Notes: a model not told the origin generated them from the sequence alone. A stretch of DNA of 11,600 bases from Bacteroidota bacterium (GCA_021413595.1 JAIOQD010000148.1:1-11600); one strand, 5' to 3'. Positions 1-6,522 are shown, counted from the first letter of the stretch. Program-made: numbers and translations.

Positions 1-1128
1 TCCTATGGTAGGTTCCAGAACCTGTGATACCAGATTGTTCATATTACCGAAACGCGCAATTACTTTTGGCGCATCTGCGGAAGGAATATGAATGATCTGC
101 GCTACATCCAAATTAAAAGGGAAACCATCTTTTGAGCGAACAGTAATGGTGGATAAATTTTTATCAAGGTCATGTGATTCAGAACGTGCACTAGCCCAAT
201 TAAGCACCAAATTAGTAGTTGGTACCAATTCCACTTTCATAATGTAAGTATTTATAGGATATTTACCAGGGCCATAAGGTATATTCCATACTCCTTTGAA
301 GCCTTTCTCCATAATATTACCATGTTTGAAAGAATCACCACTCAAATCTTTTCCCTCTTGCCCAATATATGAAATCACAACTCCAACATTACCGATTGGA
401 ATTTCGGTCATAGGGATCTCTTCAATGTTTAGCGCCCATGGATTAATATTGTAGGAACCTGCCAAAACAATTTGAGGCTGCAAACCTCTGTTTCCACCAT
501 TTTTAAGAAAAGTATCAATGTCTTGAAAGTTATTATGCCCATCCACCATTTTACCGGCAATTTGCCCATCTTCTATAGGATGCCCATCAAGAGTGGTTAC
601 AATGCCTACCATACTTTCGCGGATACTGATCATATCAGCTTCAATACCTGAAAACAGGTGAGTATTGATACGATAAGATCCCGCAGTTATATAAGCAGCC
701 TGACGTCCTTTTTGGCCACCGGAATTTAAAAATTTTTCGGCATCCTGAAAATTATCACAATCAACTTTTCGGCCTAATATAGCACCTGTTGGAATTTCAG
801 CACCATCTTTTGCTAATATCAAAACGATTTTTCCTTGTGGAACAATGACGAATGGTTGCAAAATAATTTCATATTGCCAAACCCATTTTCCAAAATAGAG
901 TCCGGGAGCTAATGTTTTTGCCTGAAATCCGGCTTCCCCATTGGTAGCAATAATACGGTTATCGGGCATTTCTTTGAATTCACCAAACAAAACGAATTTT
1001 TTTGTGACTAATCCAATTCTGTCTTCAGGAATAATAATCATCCCAAATAAAAGGCGGAGAATAATTTTATAAAGTAAAATCAGTATGATAGGAATAGCAA
1101 TCCACCAATAGTTAATTAGGTAATTCAT
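1..1128 (-). CDS. SPFH/Band 7 (flotillin-like) membrane protein, 3' end missing
   Basis: This frame is open from an ATG at 1128 to the left edge and gives 376 residues, so the C-terminus lies outside the window. Residues 7-29 are a hydrophobic anchor (YWWIAIPIILILLYKI onward). Residues about 298-376 look like the start of an SPFH/Band 7 domain: KVELVPTTNLVLNWASA, then ITVRSKDGFPFNLDVAQIIH, then a segment about a protomer approaching an end. Between anchor and SPFH lie three diverged copies of a roughly 73-residue unit (about 94-166, 167-240, 241-302). They share a V-x-G-x-[IV]-x(2)-[IV] strand and a G-x-Y-x-[IV]-N motif (GSYRIN, GSYNIN, GKYPIN). SPFH proteins assemble into membrane-bound oligomeric scaffolds; a role here in envelope organisation is inference. 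No Shine-Dalgarno or convincing -7 box precedes the start. The family call is firm; the exact subfamily is not. Confidence 0.85.
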   Translation of the reverse strand, partial: MNYLINYWWIAIPIILILLYKIILRLLFGMIIIPEDRIGLVTKKFVLFGEFKEMPDNRIIATNGEAGFQAKTLAPGLYFGKWVWQYEIILQPFVIVPQGKIVLILAKDGAEIPTGAILGRKVDCDNFQDAEKFLNSGGQKGRQAAYITAGSYRINTHLFSGIEADMISIRESMVGIVTTLDGHPIEDGQIAGKMVDGHNNFQDIDTFLKNGGNRGLQPQIVLAGSYNINPWALNIEEIPMTEIPIGNVGVVISYIGQEGKDLSGDSFKHGNIMEKGFKGVWNIPYGPGKYPINTYIMKVELVPTTNLVLNWASARSESHDLDKNLSTITVRSKDGFPFNLDVAQIIHIPSADAPKVIARFGNMNNLVSQVLEPTIG

Positions 1129-1654
1129 GAAAGTTATATTTAGAGATGTGAAATACAATTACTGCTTGTAATTGCGTAGTAAAAGTACTTTGATTTTTAT
1201 TCGGGTTATAAGTAAAACGGGCGAATAATATTAACAAAGTATTAACCGATAATTTACTTTTAAACTCAAAAAAAATTTAACCCACATTGCAGCTAATAAT
1301 ATTAAAATATTTTTTTGAATTAGATAATAGCTTATAATTATTTTTAATGTGGACTTAGGTAATCGTGCGAATGTCATACTGAGCGAGCCTGTAATGAGCT
1401 TTTGACGAGTCAGTATATGGGCGCCCCACGCATAGTCTTCGACAGGGTTTGGGTGACATCACACCTTGTACTATAAAGCACAAGTGTTCATATTAGTCAT
1501 TATTGCCTATTTAAAATGTTTTTTAAGATAAAGAACCTACAAATTGTATTTATATGCTTTTTTTCATCGAAACGTTATCTCCCATGCTCAAGTTATTCTA
1601 AAGTCAATTAATATACTCATAATTTGCTTTGTTTCGTTTATTAGTGCTAGGGTA
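1129..1654. other. Gene-free AT-rich stretch with one palindromic repeat
   Basis: This gap lies upstream of the SPFH gene and downstream of the lipoprotein gene, both on the minus strand. I find no plausible coding frame or tRNA. It is strongly AT-rich except for a GC-richer block at 1371-1459, listed separately. The SPFH promoter should lie in about 1140-1260, but no clean TAnnTTTG box is present on the minus strand. No stem followed by a T-run is evident after the lipoprotein stop codon. Confidence 0.6.
1371..1459. repeat. Palindromic intergenic repeat of the GTCAT...GAGCG type
   Basis: An island of higher GC within AT-rich DNA. It begins ATGTCATACTGAGCGAG and ends with CTTCGACAGGG and GGGTGACAT, so the outer ends ATGTCA and TGACAT are inverted. 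An inner inverted pair, TACTGA and TCAGTA, lies at about 1377-1382 and 1410-1415. Sequences of the form GTCATACTGAGCG and CTTCGACAGG...GGGTGACA are common dispersed repeats in Bacteroidota and other genomes as I remember them. The block shares the core GTCAT-nnn-GAGCG with the element at 8837-8995. It is probably a degenerate non-coding mobile or REP-like element; a terminator role for the upstream lipoprotein gene is possible but unproven. Confidence 0.6.
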
Positions 1655-2272
1655 TTAATTTTTTATTCTCATTTTTATTAAGCCTCCATTGCTATCGCCC
1701 GACCAATGTTTTTCATTCATACTGTTCTTGTGTTTATGGACGTTATACCTCCATCTTGCTATTAAAACCTTACCACTTATTTTTTTTATTTTTAATGTGT
1801 AATAATGATAGCGTATAAATAGGGGAGAATTGGATAAAATGTGTAACCCATTCCAATGTTTAAAAATACTAAGCTTTGATTTAAAAGTTATTTTATCTGT
1901 GGCATTAAAAAGCACGTTGCAATCATAGTTGCATACAGAATCTATATTACTGAGTTCGCCTAAAACAAATTCATCTCTATGGTTATTAGAAAGTAATATT
2001 ACTTTATTATTCCTACTGATATTAATGGTTACAGGTTTTTTGCAGGAACTATATACATCAAAATTATAATTGATTTGTGGTGAAGTTTTTGGCGTTTCTA
2101 TTGGATGTATAGTAAACATTAATTCTCCATTATTTGATACGGTTTCATACGCATTTCCGCCCAAAAAATTTGCAGTCATTTTCTCTAGCTGCAAATTCGT
2201 GTGGAATGTTTTGCATGAGGTAAAGAGTGGGCATAGTATTAGGAAAAGTCTGGTTAGTATTTGGATGTTCAT
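1655..2272 (-). CDS. Hypothetical lipoprotein
   Basis: I do not recognise a family for this 205-residue protein. The N-terminus is a short lipoprotein signal: K/R-poor but hydrophobic residues 8-17, then FTSC, with Cys20 as the likely lipidated residue after signal peptidase II cleavage. Lys21 follows, with no acidic run that would suggest surface export. The mature part is probably beta-rich, with alternating patterns such as KPVTINISRNNKVILLS (79-95) and YYTLKIKKISGKVLIARW (157-174), and three further cysteines at 77, 114 and 118. The C-terminus is basic. It starts at an ATG and lies 104 bases beyond the nupG stop on the same strand, with a dyad between them, so it may be a separate transcript. 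The gene is very AT-rich and flanked by noncoding DNA, which would fit a lineage-specific or recently acquired gene, though that is inference. Confidence 0.65.
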   Translation of the reverse strand: MNIQILTRLFLILCPLFTSCKTFHTNLQLEKMTANFLGGNAYETVSNNGELMFTIHPIETPKTSPQINYNFDVYSSCKKPVTINISRNNKVILLSNNHRDEFVLGELSNIDSVCNYDCNVLFNATDKITFKSKLSIFKHWNGLHILSNSPLFIRYHYYTLKIKKISGKVLIARWRYNVHKHKNSMNEKHWSGDSNGGLIKMRIKN

Positions 2273-2296
2273 TAATGAAGTGGGACTTTTGATTAT

Positions 2297-2341
2297 CCTG
2301 TTATATAATTATCTATACTAAATCATAAATAAAATAACAGG
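2297..2341. repeat. Inverted repeat between nupG and the lipoprotein gene
   Basis: CCTGTTAT at 2297-2304 and its exact complement ATAACAGG at 2334-2341 flank a 29-base AT-rich loop. A second complementary pair, ACTTTT (2285-2290) and AAAAGT (2342-2347), lies just outside with unequal spacing. It sits after the nupG stop and before the lipoprotein start, both read on the minus strand. It could end the nupG transcript, although no T-run follows, or be an operator for the lipoprotein gene. Confidence 0.4.
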
Positions 2342-2376
2342 AAAAGTTCAAGAAAAATGAAATAAGATATTCCCTA

Positions 2377-3630
2377 TTAATGGCTTAGGTTTTTAATCTC
2401 CTCAGGATTGTGCTTGTGTTTGAAAAAAATTGCAAATGCAATGGCAATTATCAACGCATATATGGCAAAGGAGAGCCAGATCGACTGCCAATCTTTCACT
2501 GCACCTGAAGTGAAATATTTATCAATTGCAAAGCCACTTATGGAACTTCCAAGAACAGCCCCAATACCATTGGTCATCATCATAAATAATCCTTGAGCAC
2601 TGGAACGAATTGTTGAATCCGTTGAAGTTTCTATAAATAAAGATCCCGAAATATTAAAGAAATCGAATGCCATTCCGTAAACAATACAGGACATAATGAT
2701 CATCCATAAGCCTGCTGAAGGATCACCATAAGCAAATAAGCCAAAACGTAGCACCCATGCAAACATTGAAAATAGCATCACTTGTTTGATTCCAAATCGT
2801 TTTAAGAAAAATGGGATTGCCAAAATAAATAAGGTTTCAGAAATTTGAGAGATGGACATTATTATTGTTGAATATTTTACTACAAATGAATTTGCATATT
2901 CAGGAACGTTCGCAAAATCCGAAAGGAAAGTATCTCCATACATGTTAGTTAATTGCAGGGCGGCACCCAAAAACATAGAGAACACGAAAAATAATGCAAT
3001 TTTATAAGTACCAAAAAGTTTAAAAGCATTTAAACCTAATTTGTGGATGAAAGTTGAATTTTCAGAAATTAATTTTTGAGGAGGGCATTTAGGTAAGAAA
3101 AAGGAATAAAGCCCTAAAGCGATAGCTGCAACTGCTGAAATGTAAAACATATTTGCTGATGCTTTATTCCCGGAAAGGTTGGTTATCCACATCGCAACAA
3201 TAAAGCCTATTGTTCCCCAAACACGAATGGGAGGAAACACTTTTATTACATCAAAATTATTGTTTTTTAATATCGTGTATGCAATAGAATTTGATAAGGA
3301 AATGGTTGGCATATAACAAAGCATTGCCATAAATATTACCCAGAAAAACGAAGTTGGATTATCCACCTGAGGAATGTAACACAGTATTAAACCGCCCAAA
3401 ATATGTAAAATACCATATAATTTCTCGGCATTAATCCATTTGTCGGCAATTATTCCCGTCAAAGCAGGCATTATTATTGAAGAAAGTCCCAGTGTTGAAA
3501 AGATGGCACCAAATTCGGCTCCACTCCATTGCTTTGTAGCAAACCAATAATTTCCAACGGTAATTAACCAGGCTCCCCATATAAAAAATTGAAGGAAACT
3601 CATTAAAGTAAGGCGGCTCTTAATACTCAT
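2377..3630 (-). CDS. nupG: Nucleoside:H+ symporter, NupG family (MFS)
   Basis: This 417-residue inner-membrane protein of about 12 helices imports nucleosides with protons. It matches E. coli NupG, as I remember that sequence, over its full length (NupG is 418 residues). Shared stretches include SFLQFFIWGAWL near the start, IIADKW (60-65), PPIRVWGTIGF (133-143), LQLTNMYGDTFL (225-236), IMSISQISETLFIL (257-270), YGDP (301-304), YGMAFDFFNISGS (318-330) and SAQGLFMMMTNG (344-355). Arg136, Thr140, Gln226, Asn229, Gln262, Glu265 and Asp323 occupy positions equivalent to residues I recall as lining the substrate site in NupG. The ATG at 3630 gives the correct family N-terminus. It is the last gene of the etfB-etfA-nuclease-nupG run, 164 bases after the nuclease gene, and that gap is filled by a tandem repeat. 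Substrate range within nucleosides cannot be read from sequence. Confidence 0.93.
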   Translation of the reverse strand: MSIKSRLTLMSFLQFFIWGAWLITVGNYWFATKQWSGAEFGAIFSTLGLSSIIMPALTGIIADKWINAEKLYGILHILGGLILCYIPQVDNPTSFFWVIFMAMLCYMPTISLSNSIAYTILKNNNFDVIKVFPPIRVWGTIGFIVAMWITNLSGNKASANMFYISAVAAIALGLYSFFLPKCPPQKLISENSTFIHKLGLNAFKLFGTYKIALFFVFSMFLGAALQLTNMYGDTFLSDFANVPEYANSFVVKYSTIIMSISQISETLFILAIPFFLKRFGIKQVMLFSMFAWVLRFGLFAYGDPSAGLWMIIMSCIVYGMAFDFFNISGSLFIETSTDSTIRSSAQGLFMMMTNGIGAVLGSSISGFAIDKYFTSGAVKDWQSIWLSFAIYALIIAIAFAIFFKHKHNPEEIKNLSH

Positions 3631-3640
3631 AGAGTTCTAA

Positions 3641-3795
3641 ATATAGATTTTTAATTCGTGCAATTAGCGGCAATTTAATCTTACTATGATTTTTAATTTA
3701 GATTTTCAATTCGTGCAATTCGTGGCAATTTAACCCCTACTATGATTTTTGATTTAGATTTTTAATTCGTGTAATTAGTGGCAATTTAACTGGTC
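3641..3795. repeat. Three tandem copies of a ~56-bp repeat
   Basis: Copy 2 (3685-3740, 56 bp) and copy 3 (3741-3795, 55 bp) both begin TATGATTTTT and share TTTAGATTTT, AATTCGTG and GTGGCAATTTAAC. Copy 1 (about 3641-3684) is shorter and diverged. A fourth start, TATGATTTTTT, continues into the end of the nuclease gene and encodes its last residues, KKS-stop. Within the unit, AATTCGTGC and AATTCGTGG form a 9-base subrepeat. Units of the CACGAATTnCACGAATT type are familiar Bacteroidota intergenic repeats. The array occupies nearly all the gap between the nuclease gene and nupG. Confidence 0.85.
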
Positions 3796-4388
3796 TATGA
3801 TTTTTTGCGATTGTTTAGTTCATCACGTATTTTTGAGGCTTTTTCGTAATCCTCATCATTCAAAGCTGTTTCAAGCATTTGTTTAAGCTCTTCGGTTGAT
3901 TTTTTTAGAAAATCGGTCTCTTCAACTTCTACCATTTCACCCGGAGATACATTGTCGTTTGCAGCAGCCAGTGCATCTTCATCTAAAATGATCCCTGCCT
4001 GTGATAGTATAAATTCATACGTATTAATAGGACAATTGAAACGAACAGCAAGAGCTATAGCATCAGAGGTGCGTGCATCTATCTCAACTTCTTTACCTTT
4101 ATTACTACAAATTAATTTGGCGAAAAAGATTCCTTCTACCAAATTATAGATGATCACTTCGCTTACATTGATATCAAATCCTTTCGCAAAACTCCTGAAT
4201 AGATCGTGAGTAAGCGGACGACTTGGTGTCATTTTCTCCAATTCAATTGCTATTGCCTGTGCCTCAAAACCACCAATAATAATAGGTAACCTGCGTTTAC
4301 CTTTAGCTTCGCCCAAAACAAGTGCATAAGCGCCAGTTTGTGTTTGGCTGTATGATAGTCCTACAATTTCTAATTTTACTTTTTTCAC
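3795..4388 (-). CDS. Bifunctional nuclease (DUF151) domain protein with C-terminal UVR motif
   Basis: This 197-residue cytoplasmic protein has two parts. Residues 1-135 are a bifunctional-nuclease (BFN/DUF151) domain: RRLPIIIGGFEAQAIA (32-47), SRPLTHDLF (56-64) and EIDARTSDAIALAVRFNCPI (102-121) are the conserved blocks. Residues 166-195 are a UVR-type helical hairpin (EELKQMLETALNDEDYEKAS), the motif by which UvrB and UvrC pair. The family name comes from plant and bacterial members reported to cut DNA and RNA; activity here is inferred. The start is GTG at 4388, backed by an AAAAGGA ribosome site 5 bases upstream; the next methionine is residue 53 and would destroy the domain. The stop, TAG at 3795, lies inside a repeat unit. 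It is 111 bases after etfA and probably co-transcribed. Confidence 0.9.
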   Translation of the reverse strand: MKKVKLEIVGLSYSQTQTGAYALVLGEAKGKRRLPIIIGGFEAQAIAIELEKMTPSRPLTHDLFRSFAKGFDINVSEVIIYNLVEGIFFAKLICSNKGKEVEIDARTSDAIALAVRFNCPINTYEFILSQAGIILDEDALAAANDNVSPGEMVEVEETDFLKKSTEELKQMLETALNDEDYEKASKIRDELNNRKKS

Positions 4389-4393
4389 AATAA

Positions 4394-4400
4394 TCCTTTT
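4394..4400 (-). promoter_or_regulatory. Shine-Dalgarno site for the bifunctional nuclease gene
   Basis: AAAAGGA on the minus strand ends 5 bases before the GTG at 4388. Other starts in this window lack such a site, so it stands out. It supports GTG as the true start. Confidence 0.6.
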
Positions 4401-4424
4401 TTTTAATCCCCTTAATACTAATTA

Positions 4425-4496
4425 TTGCGGACTGCGAATTGCCAAAATTGCGGAGTTAATGGTTATCAATCCGAAATCAAAAATCCGAAATCCGAA
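4425..4496. repeat. Two heptamer arrays after etfA (TTGCGGA and ATCCGAA)
   Basis: The first array runs 4425-4454: TTGCGGA, CTGCGAA, TTGCCAA, two extra bases, TTGCGGA. The second runs 4469-4496: ATCCGAA, ATCAAAA, ATCCGAA, ATCCGAA, ending 3 bases from the etfA stop codon (4500). Both have a 7-base period but different units. They fill most of the 111-base gap between etfA and the nuclease gene, so they should be present in any shared transcript. Confidence 0.8.
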
Positions 4497-4499
4497 ATT

Positions 4500-5474
4500 T
4501 TAATTCTGGTTCGCTTTGAAATCTTTTATTGCCTGAATTAATTTAGGTACCACTTCAAATGCATCACCAACAATACCATAATCAGCAGATTTGAAAAATG
4601 GTGCATCTTTATCAGAATTAATTACAACAATAGTTTTGCTTCCATTAACGCCTGCTAAATGTTGAATAGCACCAGAAATGCCGATAGCAAAATACAAATT
4701 TGGACGAATAGCAACACCCGTTTGTCCAACATGCTCATGGTGCGGACGCCAGTGCATATCTGCAACCGGTCGGGAACAAGCTGTTGCTGCACCAAGCGAT
4801 TTTGCTAATTCTTCTATCATTCCCCAATTTTCAGGTCCTTTCATTCCACGACCTGCGGATACAACTACTTCTGCATCCGGTAAATTTAATTCGGAAGTAT
4901 CTTTTTTAACTTCTTTCACTTTTACCGGAGAGGTAATGTTATCTAAATTAACAGTGAAATCAGCTATTTCAGCTGTATCATCCGTTAATAGTACCGGGAA
5001 AGAATTTGGCAATAATGAAATGATCTTTTTTGCTGAATTGATGCTGTACACCGCAGTAGCTTTTCCTGAAAATACGTTTTTCATTACTGAAAATGAATCA
5101 CCTGAAATAACAGGATTATCAACCGCACCTGCAACAATTCCGGCTTTAAATTTCGCTGCAATCCGCGGTGCTACTTCTTTTCCTGTAAAATCATGTGAGA
5201 AAACAATAATGGTTGAATTTTCAGCAGTAGCAACTTGTTCAATAGCTTCAGCTAAATATTTCCCATCTAAGTTCGTTAGTTTATCATTCTTTAATTTCAA
5301 TACTTTTTTAGCACCTGCTTTTCCAAGATCAGATAGATCGGCATCACCGCCAACAATAATAGCAGTCACTGAAGTGTTCAGTTGAGCTGCAATTCGTTTA
5401 CCATAATTTACTGCTTCTAAGGAAGCTTTTTTGATCTTTCCTTTTCCTATTTCTGTATATACTAATACTGACAT
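4500..5474 (-). CDS. etfA: Electron transfer flavoprotein subunit alpha
   Basis: EtfA pairs with EtfB to form the soluble FAD-containing carrier that takes electrons from acyl-CoA and related dehydrogenases and passes them to the respiratory chain. At 324 residues it has normal length. Residues 1-190 are the N-terminal domain and 200-324 the FAD domain: GRGMKGPENW (208-217), CSRPVAD (233-239), GQTG (250-253), GISGAIQH (265-272), VINSDKDAPFF (284-294) and ADYGIVGD (297-304). Arg235, Thr252, His272, Asn286 and Asp304 fall at a constant offset of 14 from the FAD-contacting residues I recall for human ETF alpha, so the cofactor site looks intact. The ATG at 5474 is the family start. It follows etfB by 72 bases on the same strand; the gap holds a heptamer repeat and no visible promoter, supporting co-transcription. 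Confidence 0.96.
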   Translation of the reverse strand: MSVLVYTEIGKGKIKKASLEAVNYGKRIAAQLNTSVTAIIVGGDADLSDLGKAGAKKVLKLKNDKLTNLDGKYLAEAIEQVATAENSTIIVFSHDFTGKEVAPRIAAKFKAGIVAGAVDNPVISGDSFSVMKNVFSGKATAVYSINSAKKIISLLPNSFPVLLTDDTAEIADFTVNLDNITSPVKVKEVKKDTSELNLPDAEVVVSAGRGMKGPENWGMIEELAKSLGAATACSRPVADMHWRPHHEHVGQTGVAIRPNLYFAIGISGAIQHLAGVNGSKTIVVINSDKDAPFFKSADYGIVGDAFEVVPKLIQAIKDFKANQN

Positions 5475-5507
5475 ATTATTTAATTTTAGAGTTGTTTAAT
5501 TTTTCAG

Positions 5508-5541
5508 TTAGACATTGGATGTTAGATGTTGGAATATCTAA
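5508..5541. repeat. Heptamer array after etfB (TTAGATG type)
   Basis: Four 7-base units in a row: TTAGACA, TTGGATG, TTAGATG, TTGGAAT (5508-5535). ATCTAA at 5536-5541 is the complement of TTAGAT at 5522-5527, so the array can fold into a small hairpin. It sits between the etfB stop (5547) and the etfA start. Arrays of this TTAGATG form are familiar in Bacteroidota intergenic DNA. Confidence 0.75.
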
Positions 5542-5546
5542 ATATC

Positions 5547-6287
5547 CTAAATAGCTTTCGCTTCTGTATGTAATAACTCAACTAATTTTTCAGGAGTGCT
5601 TGCATCAATATATTTACAATCGGTACGTCCTGCAGTTAATTTGTAAGAAACAATGTTTGTTAATTTATCAGAAGCAATTGGAGCCACCACTGTAAGTGGT
5701 TTTGAGCGGGCAGCCATAATACCACGCATATTTGGGATGCGTGCTTCCGACATTCCTTTGTTTGCCGATAAAATAAATGGTAACGGACATTCAACTACTT
5801 CAGTCCCTCCATCAATGTCATGTTCGATAGTTGCTACAGAACCCGCAATATCTAGTTTTGTTGCTAAAGATATATAAGGTAAATTCAATAGTTCTGCAAG
5901 CATACCGCCTACCATTGCACTATTGTAGCTGATGGTTTCCTTACCAGCCATAATTAAATCAAAACCTTTGTCTTTAGCATAAGCCGCAATTTGTTCTGCT
6001 ACCGCAAAAGCATCGTTTGGTTCAGTATCAATACGTACCGCATCATCAGCACCTATTGCAAGTCCTTTACGTATTGTAGGTTCACTGTCAGCACCACCCA
6101 CGTGAATGATGGTAACATTGCCTCCTAATGTCTCTTTCAATTCTAATGCACGAACAAGTGCATACCATTCATCAAAAGGATTAATTACAAACTGAACTCC
6201 TGCTGCATTAAAGGTTGTATCGTTGTTTGTAAAACTGATTTTAGTTGTTGTATCGGGTACATTACTTATGCAAACTAGTATTTTCAT
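5547..6287 (-). CDS. etfB: Electron transfer flavoprotein subunit beta
   Basis: EtfB is the partner of EtfA and carries the AMP (or second FAD) site of the ETF heterodimer. From the ATG at 6287 it has 246 residues, normal for the family. Typical blocks are MKILVCISNVPDTTTKI at the start, INPFDEWYALVRALELKE (35-52), IRKGLAIGADDAVRI (72-86), AGKETISYN (114-122), LPYIS (136-140), IEHDIDGGTEVVECPLPF (154-171) and ARIPNMRGIMAARSKPL (182-198). The frame remains open to an ATG at 6410, but the extra 41 residues (rich in lysine, no homology I recognise) precede the invariant family N-terminus, and a promoter box lies at 6323-6330 inside them, so 6287 is preferred. The nucleotide loop after AGKE lacks the DDDCNQTGQ pattern of mitochondrial-type ETF beta. 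First gene of the etfB-etfA-nuclease-nupG run. Confidence 0.95.
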   Translation of the reverse strand: MKILVCISNVPDTTTKISFTNNDTTFNAAGVQFVINPFDEWYALVRALELKETLGGNVTIIHVGGADSEPTIRKGLAIGADDAVRIDTEPNDAFAVAEQIAAYAKDKGFDLIMAGKETISYNSAMVGGMLAELLNLPYISLATKLDIAGSVATIEHDIDGGTEVVECPLPFILSANKGMSEARIPNMRGIMAARSKPLTVVAPIASDKLTNIVSYKLTAGRTDCKYIDASTPEKLVELLHTEAKAI

Positions 6288-6322
6288 GATCAATGTTTTT
6301 TGTCGTTTTTTTTTAGAAGATG

Positions 6323-6330
6323 CAAATTTA
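6323..6330 (-). promoter_or_regulatory. Bacteroidota -7 promoter box for etfB
   Basis: TAAATTTG on the minus strand matches the Bacteroidota -7 consensus TAnnTTTG exactly. Transcription would begin near 6316, giving a leader of about 29 bases before the ATG at 6287. No clear -33 TTTG element is found at the usual distance. The position excludes the longer start at 6410 for this transcript. Confidence 0.6.
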
Positions 6331-6338
6331 ACAATATA

Positions 6339-6441
6339 TGGCATATAAAAAAATGATTTTAATTTGGCATTTCGCATCTCCTTAAATGCCTGATTCAATG
6401 GTGGTATCACATGCCACTAATGGCATTACTTCAAAATGCCA
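6339..6441. promoter_or_regulatory. Cluster of TGGCAT motifs, including a 21-bp palindrome
   Basis: TGGCAT or its complement ATGCCA occurs exactly five times in 103 bases: 6339-6344, 6365-6370, 6411-6416, 6421-6426 and 6436-6441. There is one near copy (ATGCCT, 6386-6391). The last two form the palindrome TGGCATT-acttcaa-AATGCCA (6421-6441), and 6366-6371 with 6385-6390 form another dyad. The first copy lies just upstream of the etfB -7 box, where a bound protein could affect polymerase. An operator array for a dimeric regulator is one reading; a degenerate dispersed repeat is another. No regulator gene is in the window. Confidence 0.4.
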
Positions 6442-6454
6442 TACAATATGTAGG

Positions 6455-6522
6455 ACTTCCCGAGCAGGTTTATGGAAGGTTTTCTCTTTTAGCTTGTTAT
6501 GGTTAGCATTCGTTCGGGAAGT
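6455..6522. repeat. Long hairpin-forming dyad, possible small RNA or REP-like element
   Basis: ACTTCCCGA (6455-6463) and TCGGGAAGT (6514-6522) are perfectly complementary and extend by two more pairs if a G-U pair is allowed. The loop of about 48 bases includes TTTATGGAAGGTTTTCTC. On the plus strand the stem is followed by TGTGCG and five T residues (6529-6533), loosely like an intrinsic terminator. GC content is higher than in the flanks. It may be a structured RNA, a non-coding mobile element of the REP or MITE kind, or a terminator. I cannot match it to a known family with certainty. Confidence 0.4.

Noticed and set aside
1129..1260. Promoter for the SPFH gene
   Set aside because: TACTTTG-like sequences occur, but the spacing within the box is wrong for TAnnTTTG, so no site is claimed.
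2070..2321. 83-codon plus-strand open frame over the lipoprotein start
   Set aside because: It is mostly antisense to the lipoprotein gene, with no promoter or ribosome site; the minus-strand frame has a proper signal peptide.
3641..3795. Possible CRISPR array
   Set aside because: Copies are directly adjacent with no unique spacers, the unit is AT-rich and diverged, and no cas genes are near.
4678..5385. 235-codon open frame on the plus strand, opposite etfA
   Set aside because: It lies wholly antisense to a well-conserved gene, has a serine/alanine/threonine/phenylalanine-heavy composition and matches no family I know.
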